Below, one piece after another: positions 24,410 to 33,131 of a stretch of DNA of 48,407 nt (position 1 is its first letter; each line of letters starts with the position of its first letter). A program made the position numbers and the translations under genes. The notes below the pieces were generated by a model. The model was not told the origin of the DNA and did not search any database. It was given only the letters and a program-made list of their open reading frames with translations. Source of the DNA: an uncultured Erysipelotrichaceae bacterium (lineage in GTDB: Bacteria > Bacillota_I > Bacilli_A > RF39 > UBA660); NCBI GenBank assembly GCA_948442015.1, contig CAOJRP010000011.1, forward strand, positions 1-48,407, in the 5' to 3' direction.

Positions 24410-26875
24410 CTATAATAACATATATTTATTTTCTTTACATAAATAAATTATGGAAACGATGACACCTACTATACTTAACACTAACCCCTCCTTAAAATAT
24501 GGGGTTATATATTTAACGACAACTTTGTGCTTACCACTTTCTAAATCAATACCAATAAAACTATCTAATAAACGTTCATAACTAACAATTTTATTATCAA
24601 CATAGATTTTAAAGCCTTTCCCATAAGGTATTGAAAGAAATAGAAGAGAATCCTCATTTACAGCAATATTTCCTTCTAAAACATCTTTACTTGAAACCAT
24701 TTCTAAAGAAGATATTTCTTCTTTTATTTTCTTTATAATTTTTTCAAACTCTTCATTATCAAAAACTTTTATCATATTGTAATCAATTTCTTTTGTATTG
24801 AAAATAAATTCTAATGTAATAATATCTCCTTTAGAAACTTTAATATTATTATCAAAATCTTTTGGTTTTTTATATTTGTTTCCATTTATTATTATTTCAT
24901 ATTCATTATATGTCTTTCGAGTATTTTTACGACCATTATAATATTTCAAATTATTATTAGCATTAATATAAAGTAAACCATCATGTAAAACTTTAAATTC
25001 TATTTTACCTTCATTTTTATTTTTGTTTTGACTAATAGGATTTATATCATAGAACAATTTAACCTCTTCTTTAGCTAATACACTATAAATTTTTTCAATA
25101 TTAGAAAAATATTCTAAATCTTTAAGTTCTATATTTTTAAAAGACTTTGGTACTGTAAAGTTAAGAGGCAAAACATTCTCATTTTCATAAAAACCATAAG
25201 ATATTTCTTTATAGTAATCACTTTGTCCCTCCATGTACTTAACTCCAAAAAGACTTAAAATAGCAGGATTATACGAATATGAATCAATTCTATTAATATC
25301 GTTTGTATTATCAAATACTCCTAATTTATTTGTTAAAAATTCTCCTAATTCATAATTATAAATAGAAGAAAATAAGGAAACTCCATTATAACCATATAAT
25401 AATGAATCGTCATTATTTCCATTTAAATTTACTAGTCTTACTTTATTAATATCTTCAAAAGATTCATAATTATCTTTTTTGTTAAGATTAGCTTTTGCTT
25501 CACTTAAAGTGACAAAAGAATTGGTTTTTAATATCTCATAAGTATTTAACGATACTTCAAAAAGAAGTAAACAAAGCAATAATTTTCGCGTCTTGGTATT
25601 ATAAAGTAATAAATATAAACTAAAGGTAATTAAGCCAATTAAAAGATAGATAACATAATAATCTGGTAGATGTTGTCCTAAAAATTTCCAAGAAAAGCTG
25701 CCAATTGTTAAAAGAACAAAAACGATAATTATTATTATTTTAATTTTTGAAGAAATATTAACTTTATCAATTTTTTCTATATTCTCATAAGCAATTGTAA
25801 GAAGAAAGAACACAAAGACAAAAGCATAACGGTGGGAATACCAAATAGGTTCTTGAAATAAATTCCAAGAAAAATCAATTAGATAAACAGAAAAAGATAG
25901 AACAAAAAATAATGTAAAAACTAAATTAGTTATTCTTTCTCTTTTTGACAAACTCTTATTAAAGTAAAATAAAATATTTAAAACAACAACCGCTAAGGAA
26001 CAATAAATTAAAGCACTACCATCTAAAAAATTATCAATAACTAAATAACTAGCTGGCGATAAATTAAAAGGTATTGTAAACAAGGAAAATTTACTATATC
26101 CAAAAAGACTTGCTAAAGAAAAAGTATGTGCTCGACCTTGAGTTAAAGTGTAGATAGCGGGCAATATAACAACCATCCCTATTAGAGCACTAAGGATACT
26201 ACTTATTATAAAATTTAAGTAAATTTTCTTATTCTTATTTTTTAAAATAAATGATTGTTTTAAAAAATATAAAAGAATAAAGATACATAACATATAGCCA
26301 ATATAATAATTGATTAAAATAGCTAAACTTAAAAAAACAATATACGTTTTAGCACTTTTACCTGCTAATATTTTATCGACTCCTAGAATAATTAATGGAA
26401 GTAAAATATAGGAATCCATCCACATAATATGTTGGGAGTTAACAATCATAAAACTTGATAAAGAATATATTATACTAAAAATTAATTTTTTAAATGAATA
26501 TTTATTATCATCTCTACTATTTAAATAAACGTCAAAAGTTATACTTGCAAGTCCTATTCGCAAATAGATTAAAATTGTATAGAAAATATATAAGTTTTTT
26601 TGTTTAAATAATATAAATAAAATATTTAGTGGACTATTCATATAAAGAGTTCTAATATTATAAAAATCTGTTCCAAAGCCTCCTAAAAGTGTATAAAAAC
26701 TACCACTTTTAATACTTCTTATTGTTTCTGTTAAAAATGTAGGATACTGAACGTAAGAATCAAAGTAATTATAAATATATTCTCCAAAAGGAATATGGTT
26801 TGCTATCATAGAAATAATGAAAAAAATCACTAATGGAATTAGAAATGCTAATAAATAAAATCTTTTCTTTTTCAT
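24410..26875 (-). CDS. YfhO-family polytopic membrane protein
   Basis: 821 residues with about 12-13 hydrophobic helices up to residue 450 and an extracellular C-terminal beta-rich domain closed by a last helix (LVLSIVGVIVSIIYL). The N-terminal region (PFGEYIYNYFDSYVQYPTFL, LLGGFGTDFYN, SPLNILFILF) and SSFMIVNSQHIMWMDSYI with LPLIILGVDKIL match the YfhO (DUF6541-like, GT-C-fold) family. Members help glycosylate lipoteichoic acid or are needed for surface glycolipids in Bacilli, so a role with the LtaS-like enzyme at 6437-8608 is conceivable but not shown. Start ATG 26875 has GGTGGC upstream. Confidence 0.85.
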   Translation of the reverse strand: MKKKRFYLLAFLIPLVIFFIISMIANHIPFGEYIYNYFDSYVQYPTFLTETIRSIKSGSFYTLLGGFGTDFYNIRTLYMNSPLNILFILFKQKNLYIFYTILIYLRIGLASITFDVYLNSRDDNKYSFKKLIFSIIYSLSSFMIVNSQHIMWMDSYILLPLIILGVDKILAGKSAKTYIVFLSLAILINYYIGYMLCIFILLYFLKQSFILKNKNKKIYLNFIISSILSALIGMVVILPAIYTLTQGRAHTFSLASLFGYSKFSLFTIPFNLSPASYLVIDNFLDGSALIYCSLAVVVLNILFYFNKSLSKRERITNLVFTLFFVLSFSVYLIDFSWNLFQEPIWYSHRYAFVFVFFLLTIAYENIEKIDKVNISSKIKIIIIIVFVLLTIGSFSWKFLGQHLPDYYVIYLLIGLITFSLYLLLYNTKTRKLLLCLLLFEVSLNTYEILKTNSFVTLSEAKANLNKKDNYESFEDINKVRLVNLNGNNDDSLLYGYNGVSLFSSIYNYELGEFLTNKLGVFDNTNDINRIDSYSYNPAILSLFGVKYMEGQSDYYKEISYGFYENENVLPLNFTVPKSFKNIELKDLEYFSNIEKIYSVLAKEEVKLFYDINPISQNKNKNEGKIEFKVLHDGLLYINANNNLKYYNGRKNTRKTYNEYEIIINGNKYKKPKDFDNNIKVSKGDIITLEFIFNTKEIDYNMIKVFDNEEFEKIIKKIKEEISSLEMVSSKDVLEGNIAVNEDSLLFLSIPYGKGFKIYVDNKIVSYERLLDSFIGIDLESGKHKVVVKYITPYFKEGLVLSIVGVIVSIIYLCKENKYMLL

Positions 26876-27049
26876 TTTGCCACCTATTCAATGTCCTTTC
26901 CATATTTCATATTGTTTTATCAAATCTATATAATTATAATTTTCTTTGTCTAATGGCTTTGCAAATCAATCTCTTTGGAACTTCATTATTTTTGTTATTT
27001 TTCATCATTTTTACAAATTTAAAACTATCACAAACTATTATTACTTTTA

Positions 27050-27669
27050 TTAATCACACATACTTTCTTCAATTGCTAATAAAACTCTCTCTAAAATTTT
27101 ACTATATCCATTATCATTTGGGTGTAACCCATCTATAAAATCTTTATTATTTAATACATCTATCATATGAATGCACTCGATATCATTAATATTACATATT
27201 TCTTTTAAAACTTCATTATAATTAATAATAATATCATAACTATAATACTTATCAGGCTTCCATAAAAATTGTTTATCTTTTTCTTCTATTCCCGTTAATC
27301 CTAAAAATATAATTTTACAATTTTCTTTTTTCTTTAAAGTATTTATTATTTTAGATATATGTTTTTATATTCATCAATACTAACTTTACTTTTCCCTTTA
27401 AAAATTTGAGTATCATTTACTCCAATTGATATAAAAAATGTATTATTCATATCAATAGAGTAGTAAGTATTAACTATAGCCTCTATCTTTTCTGAAATAT
27501 CTTTACTAGTCGCTCCAGGAAAACCAATACAATGAACATATTTGGTTGATTCCTTTGTACCTTCCCTATTTAATAATTCATTTTTTAACATACTAACCCA
27601 GCCATTTTGTTGATATCCACCAACACCATAAATAATGCTATCACCAATTATAATATAATTGTTTTTCAT
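27050..27669 (-). pseudogene. SGNH-family hydrolase split by a frameshift
   Basis: The first 107 residues have block I (IIIGDSIIYGVGGYQQNGW, catalytic Ser in GDS), a Gly block (GFPGATSKDI) and block III (SIGVNDTQIF). The frame stops at 27346, but the next frame continues without a break as SKIINTLKKKENCKIIFLGL, later FIDGLHPNDNGYSKIL with the catalytic Asp-x-x-His block (DGLHPND), and stops at 27050. One missing A in the A5 run at 27362-27366 (T5 on the plus strand) would restore a single protein of about 206 residues. It is a GDSL/SGNH esterase-like enzyme, lying 16 nt downstream of the alpha/beta hydrolase. Confidence 0.78.
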
Positions 27670-27685
27670 AACTCACCATCTCCAT

Positions 27686-28558
27686 TTATTTTTTTATAAA
27701 TTTATTTTCTATCCAACTAAGAATTAGTTCTCCAATTTCTTTTTCTTTTGTTTTATAAGTATGCCCCGTATTAGCAATTATTTGATATTCAAAGTCAGGA
27801 CAATTTATGGCTTTTTCTTTTAATAAATCTAGTTGCAAATAATAGTCTTCTTCTTTAGAACCAGAAAAAGTAAGTATTGGAATATCTATCGATTCAAATT
27901 GTGTCCAGACTTTTTTATTTGCTATTACTGGCAAATTATTTAAGTTAGAGTTTTCATTATACCAATTATAATAAGTTGCTGAACTCATATACATATAATC
28001 TTCTATCATTTTATGAAGTAATTTTGTTGGCTCATTATTATCAATATTCTCTTTTGCTTCTTTTAACAATTCTTTATATTCCTCTTTTTGGATAGATAAA
28101 TGTGAACCAACCATATCAGGAGCACTAGCTAATATTACACCTAAAATATTAGGATGTTTTTGATAATAGTAGTAAATTATTTTATTACAACCATAGCTAT
28201 GACCTAATAAAATAATTCTTTTATATCCTTTATTTTTGGCTGTTTCTATTGCTAAATCAATATCGTAAAGACAATCTTCAAATATTTCATACATACACCC
28301 ATATCTTTTAAATGAGCCATCTTTCATAACGATATCATTTTCAATAGAATGACCTCTATTGTGTTCATAAATAAAACCAATATTGTTTTCTGCTAGTAGT
28401 TTACCCCAAACAGTTGCAAAATAATTATCAATAATTGTCCCGCATGTACCATGTATGCAAAGGACACAAATATCTTTTTCCTTACTTTCAAAATGAACCA
28501 TAGGTAACTTTAATCCATCACTTGTATAAGCATCACTAATAAATTCTATATTAACCAT
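27686..28558 (-). CDS. Alpha/beta hydrolase
   Basis: 290 residues. The oxyanion region is VLCIHGTCGTIIDNYFATVW, the nucleophile elbow is IILLGHSYGCNKIIYY (Ser in GHSYG), and the catalytic His is in IIANTGHTYKTKEKE; the acid is probably the Asp or Glu in SGSKEEDYYLQ. It looks like a cytosolic carboxylesterase of the serine-aminopeptidase/DUF1749-like type with unknown substrate. It is in one run with the NIF3-like gene (12 nt upstream) and the SGNH hydrolase (16 nt downstream). Confidence 0.85.
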   Translation of the reverse strand: MVNIEFISDAYTSDGLKLPMVHFESKEKDICVLCIHGTCGTIIDNYFATVWGKLLAENNIGFIYEHNRGHSIENDIVMKDGSFKRYGCMYEIFEDCLYDIDLAIETAKNKGYKRIILLGHSYGCNKIIYYYYQKHPNILGVILASAPDMVGSHLSIQKEEYKELLKEAKENIDNNEPTKLLHKMIEDYMYMSSATYYNWYNENSNLNNLPVIANKKVWTQFESIDIPILTFSGSKEEDYYLQLDLLKEKAINCPDFEYQIIANTGHTYKTKEKEIGELILSWIENKFIKK

Positions 28559-28570
28559 AAACTTTCTCCT

Positions 28571-28912
28571 TTAATTAAAACTATCTTCATCCATTAATGG
28601 AATTATATCAATTGCTGGCTCTTCATAAGGATGAACTTCTCTTAACTTAGTAAGAACTTTTTTAACTTTATCGATATCACAAACAAACCCTAATTGTTCT
28701 TCTTCAACAAATTCTAATTTATTGTTTTCTCCAATATAGGGATTAGCATTATCATTTGGCATAAAAGTTCCAATTTGCTTTGTAGATGAAGTACAATAAG
28801 AATAGTCGCCAATTACTCCTGCTCCTACTTCACAAACTGCATTTCTTATTTCTGCAACATTTTCTAAAGGTATTGTTACAAATATTTTTACTCGTTTAAC
28901 ATTTATATTCAT
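28571..28912 (-). CDS. NIF3-like (YqfO middle-domain) protein
   Basis: 113 residues. The sequence RVKIFVTIPLENVAEIRNAV, then GAGVIGDYSYCTSSTKQIGTF, GENNKLEFVEEEQLGFVCD and VHPYEEPAIDIIPL is the small PII/CutA1-like domain inserted in NIF3/YqfO proteins, here standing alone. Free-standing copies are common in bacteria and have no firmly established function. It is the first gene of the hydrolase run, 13 nt downstream of the ORF6N gene. Confidence 0.8.
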   Translation of the reverse strand: MNINVKRVKIFVTIPLENVAEIRNAVCEVGAGVIGDYSYCTSSTKQIGTFMPNDNANPYIGENNKLEFVEEEQLGFVCDIDKVKKVLTKLREVHPYEEPAIDIIPLMDEDSFN

Positions 28913-28925
28913 TTTTTATTTCCTC

Positions 28926-29813
28926 CTAATTTTTTATTTTTTCTAATAATCTTTCTAAAACAAATTCATCATTTATTAAAGTTATAGAGAATGTTTTATA
29001 ACCTATTCTATTAATGCTTGCTCCACAATGATATATTTCTTTATTATCAAGAATAAAATAGCGATCATGAAACGAATTATCAAATATAACTTTTAAATTA
29101 TGGTATTGTTTATTATATTTTAAAATATCTTGTTTCGTTAATAAATTATTTTCTTTTGTTATAATAAATACTTCAACATTTAATCTTTTAATAATATCTA
29201 ATATTGTATTATCAGCATAGTTATCAATAATAATTAAATTTTTCTTAGCATCACAAAATATTTCATAAATTTTTGAATATGCATCAAAAATCTGCCCATT
29301 AAAATATATTTCACTAACTTTTCTTTGCTCATCTAACTTTTGAAATGAATTTTCTAACATATTAATTCTATTATGATCTTCTAAAACTAAATTATTTATA
29401 TACTTTTGCTCAATTAAATTTGAGGAAATATATTTACGCATTGCTACAAAAGCATCCATAATCCTAATGCTTATTTCTTCGGCAACTTCTGTTCTAAGTA
29501 TTGTTGCCAACATAGCAACGCCCTCTTCAGTAAAAACATAGGGTAAATATTTAATATTATGTCCTCTTTCAATCAAGGTTTCAACTTGAAACCTTGAAAA
29601 CATTTTACATTCTTCTTTCGTAAGTTGAAACATGAATCTTTCTGGAAATCTTTTTATATGTCTTTTAACCGCTAAATTTATAGTTTTAGTTCCATTAGCA
29701 CATTTATAAAGCAAAGCCAAATCACTATCCAAAATCACTTGTCTTCCTCTTATTTCATAGATTAAGTTTGCAATTTTTTCATTATCTTTTACTATTAATT
29801 CATTCATCAACAA
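28926..29813 (-). CDS. ORF6N-domain protein with PLD-like C-terminus
   Basis: 295 residues. The N-terminal ORF6N DNA-binding domain (about 10-115) is clear: YEIRGRQVILDSDLALLY, NLAVKRHIKRFPERFMFQLT, and IKYLPYVFTEEGVAMLATIL. ORF6N/KilA-N domains are typical of phages and mobile islands. After a helical linker, the C-terminal part (about 165-295) reads NLIIIDNYADNTILDII, VIFDNSFHDRYFILDNKE and YHCGASINRIG, which resembles a phospholipase-D-like domain with HDR in place of HxK. A nuclease or regulator of mobile-element origin is likely. A 23-nt perfect palindrome lies in the coding sequence at 29574-29596. No other phage gene is nearby. Confidence 0.8.
   Translation of the reverse strand: MLMNELIVKDNEKIANLIYEIRGRQVILDSDLALLYKCANGTKTINLAVKRHIKRFPERFMFQLTKEECKMFSRFQVETLIERGHNIKYLPYVFTEEGVAMLATILRTEVAEEISIRIMDAFVAMRKYISSNLIEQKYINNLVLEDHNRINMLENSFQKLDEQRKVSEIYFNGQIFDAYSKIYEIFCDAKKNLIIIDNYADNTILDIIKRLNVEVFIITKENNLLTKQDILKYNKQYHNLKVIFDNSFHDRYFILDNKEIYHCGASINRIGYKTFSITLINDEFVLERLLEKIKN
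29574..29596. repeat. Perfect 23-nt palindrome inside the ORF6N gene
   Basis: CAAGGTTTCAA, one central base, then its exact reverse complement. It lies in codons for FSRFQVETLIE. It has the same geometry (one-base centre) as the palindromes at 20799 and 20855. Confidence 0.55.
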
Positions 29814-29885
29814 AAACCTCCCAAATATTTTTCAATAATATAATATCACTACAAACATATGTATGTCAACAATACTTTGGAGATT

Positions 29886-29913
29886 TATAAAAAAACAATA
29901 GATTAACTATTGT
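29886..29913 (-). terminator. lemA terminator
   Basis: ACAATAG (29895-29901) and CTATTGT (29907-29913) with a 5-nt loop, then T7 on the minus strand, directly after the lemA stop. Confidence 0.75.
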
Positions 29914-30468
29914 TTAGAAGCTAACTTTAACATTTTTTCGTTCTTCTTCTGCTGCTTCAATAAAGCTTTCTGTTTTAAAGCCTAATATTCCAGCAATTAA
30001 AACAGCTGGGAATACTTGAACTAAATTGTTATACTTTAATACTGTATCATTGTAAAATTGTCTAGCGGCAGCTATTTTATCTTCAGTAGTTTTTAATTGG
30101 TCTTGTAAATCAATAAAATTAGTATTAGCTTTTAAATCAGGATAACTTTCCGTTAAAGCAAATAATTTAGAAATAGCTTGTGTAAGTTCTCCATCAGCTT
30201 TCATTTGTTCATTAGGTGTATTAGCAGAAAGATAAGTGTTTCTTGCTTTGATAACATTTTCTAAAGTTTCACTTTCATGTTTCGTATACCCTTTAATTGT
30301 TTCCACTAAATTAGGTATTAAATCAAATCTTCTTTTTAATTGAACATCAATTTGAGCCCACTGGTCTTTTACCCTATTACGAGCTTTAACTAATTTGTTA
30401 TATGTTCCTGCTACCCATAATAGAATTAAAACAACTATTACAATAATAACAATTAACCATATTGGCAT
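29914..30468 (-). CDS. lemA: LemA family protein
   Basis: 184 residues. One N-terminal transmembrane helix (LIVIIVIVVLILLWVAGTY) precedes the LemA helical bundle: YNKLVKARNRVKDQWAQIDV, LKRRFDLIPNLVETIKGYTKHE, VIKARNTYLSA, and LKANTNFIDLQDQLKTTEDK with IAAARQFYNDTVLKYN. Length and motifs are typical. The family's cellular role is undefined. It stands alone, divergent from the DUF368 gene and closed by its own terminator. Confidence 0.93.
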   Translation of the reverse strand: MPIWLIVIIVIVVLILLWVAGTYNKLVKARNRVKDQWAQIDVQLKRRFDLIPNLVETIKGYTKHESETLENVIKARNTYLSANTPNEQMKADGELTQAISKLFALTESYPDLKANTNFIDLQDQLKTTEDKIAAARQFYNDTVLKYNNLVQVFPAVLIAGILGFKTESFIEAAEEERKNVKVSF

Positions 30469-30556
30469 ATAATCCCTCCTCTTATATTAAATTCTATCAT
30501 ATTTGTTTTAAGAATAAAACTTTTTTTACGAAAATATATTTAATTAGGTGAAAAAT

Positions 30557-31330
30557 ATGTCTAATTATATTTTAGGTTTTATAATTGGTATTACTTCTTT
30601 AATTCCTGGTATTAGTGCTGGAACGATTATTTATTTAACAAGTGATTGTGCTAATACTTGGGATATTATTAAAGATTTTAAACATAATATTTTAAATATT
30701 ATCAAAATATTATTAGGAATTATTTTAGGAGTTTTAATATTTAGCAAGATAATTGAATATCTGTTTATTTATTTTCCCTATGAAACTATGTATCTTTTTA
30801 TAGGTTTTCTTCTTTTTAACTTTAAAAATAGTTTTATAAAAACAAAAAACTTGAATATTTTTTTTCTAATATTTGGGGCTTTAATTATTTATTTTCTTTC
30901 CATGTTAAGTTTTGATAATGAAATAGTTTATACTACTTTTCCTTCTCTTTCTTTAATTTTTTTAATTACTTTCTCTTTAAGTGGCTTTATTGATGGCTTT
31001 TTAACAATTACTCCAGGTATCTCAGGTTCAATGATGATGATGCTTTTAGGTCCTTACTATTTATATAAATCTTATTTAGCCAATTTTACTTTTTCTAAAA
31101 TAATTGTTATTCCACTATTATGTTATTTTACTTTCGATATACTAGGCTTTTATTTTGGAGCAAAATTCTCTTCTTATATGTTGAAAAACTTTGAAAAGAA
31201 CTTCCAAAGTTTTATCTTAGGAATGATGTTAGCTAGTATTATTATTTTAATCCCTAATTATTTTAGTTTGTCTTGTTTGATTGCTTTAATACTAGGTATT
31301 TTAATTACGAGAAAAGTAGAAACTATTTAG
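30557..31330 (+). CDS. DUF368 membrane protein, undecaprenyl-phosphate translocase family
   Basis: 257 residues, about eight transmembrane helices. The family's twin motifs are visible as related halves: SLIPGISAGTIIYLT near the N-terminus and LTITPGISGSMMMMLLGPYY in the middle. DUF368 (PopT) proteins return undecaprenyl phosphate, the carrier lipid for wall polymers, across the membrane. I chose ATG 30557 with AGGTG 6 nt upstream; the GTG at 30548 lies in that box. Its stop overlaps that of the convergent gene at 31327, with no terminator between them. Confidence 0.88.
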   Translation: MSNYILGFIIGITSLIPGISAGTIIYLTSDCANTWDIIKDFKHNILNIIKILLGIILGVLIFSKIIEYLFIYFPYETMYLFIGFLLFNFKNSFIKTKNLNIFFLIFGALIIYFLSMLSFDNEIVYTTFPSLSLIFLITFSLSGFIDGFLTITPGISGSMMMMLLGPYYLYKSYLANFTFSKIIVIPLLCYFTFDILGFYFGAKFSSYMLKNFEKNFQSFILGMMLASIIILIPNYFSLSCLIALILGILITRKVETI

Positions 31331-31815
31331 CAACCCAAACAAGAAACTCGAAGCGGATTATCTCTTGAGTTATTACCACCTTCAACCAATATTTTAGAAG
31401 AAAAATCGACAATAATTTTTACACGTCCTCCAACTTCTTTAGCAACATTATTTATTAATAGGTCTTCTTCTGTATAATAGTAAAGGTTGCCATCAAACCT
31501 TTTAATTTGTAAGTTTCTAACATCTTTCCATGTTCGGGACGCAATTAACCCGTGAAAAATATCCTCCATATCCCAATTCAAACTTCTAAGTAAATACAAA
31601 TCATCAGTATAATAATCATCTGTAGGACAAACTGTTGCAGTGTTATAGGCAGTACAGGTAAGAATTTGACCATTTCTAGCTCCAACATAACCAAAAGCGC
31701 GTCCGTTTTCTAAACTATAATAATTCGATATAGCAGAAACTGCACCTTGCAACACTCTAATTATAAAGACACGAGCGATTGCTCGGAGCCTTTTGTTAGG
31801 TCCAATATTTACCAT
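31327..31815 (-). CDS. Hypothetical protein, start uncertain
   Basis: I do not recognise this protein. The convincing part is the C-terminal 120 residues: FGYVGARNGQILTCTAYNTA, CPTDDYYTDDLYLLRSLNWD, LIASRTWKDVRNLQIKRF and VGGRVKIIVDFSSKILVEGG, ending SCLGC. The frame is open up to a GTG at 31998, but the first 60 residues (e.g. CLFSYFLFKGWLIINYFRKY) look like translated non-coding DNA. ATG 31815 (MVNIGPNKRL) is a possible start without a clear Shine-Dalgarno. It may be the 3' part of a decayed gene. A hairpin (CGAGC/GCTCG around 31774-31787) lies near this start. Confidence 0.4.
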   Translation of the reverse strand: MVNIGPNKRLRAIARVFIIRVLQGAVSAISNYYSLENGRAFGYVGARNGQILTCTAYNTATVCPTDDYYTDDLYLLRSLNWDMEDIFHGLIASRTWKDVRNLQIKRFDGNLYYYTEEDLLINNVAKEVGGRVKIIVDFSSKILVEGGNNSRDNPLRVSCLGC

Positions 31816-32126
31816 ATTATAATAAACAATAATATTTTTATGATTACTAACAAACTTCTGTTCATTTTCTTCATAAAAATACTTCCTAAAGTAATTGATA
31901 ATCAACCAACCCTTAAAAAGGAAATAAGAAAAAAGGCAAACTCGACATTCTACTCTCGTCTTAAGTGATAACACATGAAAAAGAACTTGTAAAATCACGA
32001 TTTTAGATTATTGCTAAGCAAAAATTTAATTATTGTTTTAATATTTTGAAGATAATCCAAAAATTGATAAATTCAAAAAATTTTTAATTTAATGTCAAAA
32101 TGTGAAAAAAAATAACCTATTACAGA

Positions 32127-32711
32127 TTATCTTGAAAACTTTGATGGATTTAATGCACCAGTTTCATAGTCATTTCGACTAACAATTGGAGCATTAGATA
32201 TTTCTTTACCACTGCTAGTTGGACAAGTCTCTAAATTTTTACCTGAATAACTACTTAAGCTTGATTCACTACCTAATTCTACTCCATCATCTTGCAATTT
32301 ATCTCTTGTTGCTGCTACAAAAGAATAAGTTCCATTAGTAATATTAATACCATATACTGGTGTTCCTGTTGGAGTTATAATTATCTCAACAATCCCTTTA
32401 TATCCAGCCTTATCAAAATTTTTCTTACTATATCCTTCAGAATATAAATCTTGGAGCGTCATACATAAATAATGAACCCTTTTACCACCTTCTGTATAAT
32501 ACTTAGTTTCACCATTCATTGCTTTATCAGCATAAGCTGTCTCAGCATTATCTAAAATTTTCATCGTTTCTGTTTTAAAAGAATTTCTTTTAGCTCTTTC
32601 CATTAAAGTCATAACAGCTGGCATCGCAAATAAAATCAAAATAGCTAAAATAACAATAACAGCTAATAATTCAATTAAAGTAAAACCTTTTTTATTCATT
32701 TTCTTTTTCAT
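32127..32711 (-). CDS. Type IV prepilin-like protein
   Basis: 194 residues. The N-terminus KKKMNKKGFTLIELLAVIVI is a class III prepilin signal: short basic leader, G|FTLIE cleavage site with Glu at +5, then a hydrophobic helix (to about residue 38) ending in MERAKRNSFKTE. The C-terminal domain is secreted, has two Cys (HYLCMTL, LETCPTS) and ends GALNPSKFSR. Pilins of this kind serve in type IV pili, type II secretion or DNA uptake. No prepilin peptidase, PilB/ComGA ATPase or PilC platform gene is in the window, so its machinery must lie elsewhere. Confidence 0.85.
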   Translation of the reverse strand: MKKKMNKKGFTLIELLAVIVILAILILFAMPAVMTLMERAKRNSFKTETMKILDNAETAYADKAMNGETKYYTEGGKRVHYLCMTLQDLYSEGYSKKNFDKAGYKGIVEIIITPTGTPVYGINITNGTYSFVAATRDKLQDDGVELGSESSLSSYSGKNLETCPTSSGKEISNAPIVSRNDYETGALNPSKFSR

Positions 32712-32801
32712 AGCATCATTCCTTATCTTATAATTATTATAATATCAGCCTTTTTTATGTTCAATAATTTTTAAAAAATTTAACTAGAATTAGACATTAT
32801 T

Positions 32802-33131
32802 TTACGAAAATAGTTCTTTCAAGACAGAAATAGTACTCCCAATTCCTTTTGTCATAATCTTTTCAATACCATTTGATAATTTAACGGCAAACTTACTAGT
32901 GACAGATGAATAATCTTGATGTTCTTCCTCTAAATAATCTTTAATATCAACTTCTTTATTATTTTTAACATCATTTTCAAACTCTCTAATCTTCTCTTCT
33001 GTTAAAATTGTATTTTTAGCATTTTGTCTTTCATAATATCCATTTTCTACCGAAATAAAAAGTGCTACATAAACAATAAACAAAAGAAAAAAAAGTCGCC
33101 AAAAATGATGATATTTATTTTCTTTACGCAA
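32802..33131 (-). CDS. Small single-pass membrane protein, probable YqxA counterpart
   Basis: 109 residues: an N-terminal helix (WRLFFLLFIVYVALFISVEN, about 11-30), a charged middle (EEKIREFENDVKNNKEVDIK) and an amphipathic end (NGIEKIMTKGIGSTISVLKE). I chose TTG 33131 because AGGTG lies 6 nt upstream; a GTG at 33140 is part of that box. In Bacillus the gene after spoIIP is yqxA, a membrane protein of about this length. Position, size and topology agree, but sequence identity to YqxA is inferred, not seen. It overlaps the spoIIP stop by 8 nt. Confidence 0.6.
   Translation of the reverse strand: MRKENKYHHFWRLFFLLFIVYVALFISVENGYYERQNAKNTILTEEKIREFENDVKNNKEVDIKDYLEEEHQDYSSVTSKFAVKLSNGIEKIMTKGIGSTISVLKELFS

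Noticed and set aside
26833..27138. Plus-strand 101-residue ORF
   Set aside because: Overlaps the yfhO start and the 3' part of the SGNH gene on the opposite strand; hydrophobic random-like translation.
31774..31787. CGAGC/GCTCG hairpin as part of the same palindromic element as 21932-21993
   Set aside because: Only a few bases are shared (GAGCAA, GCTC) and the surrounding hairpins are missing; not enough to call it a family.
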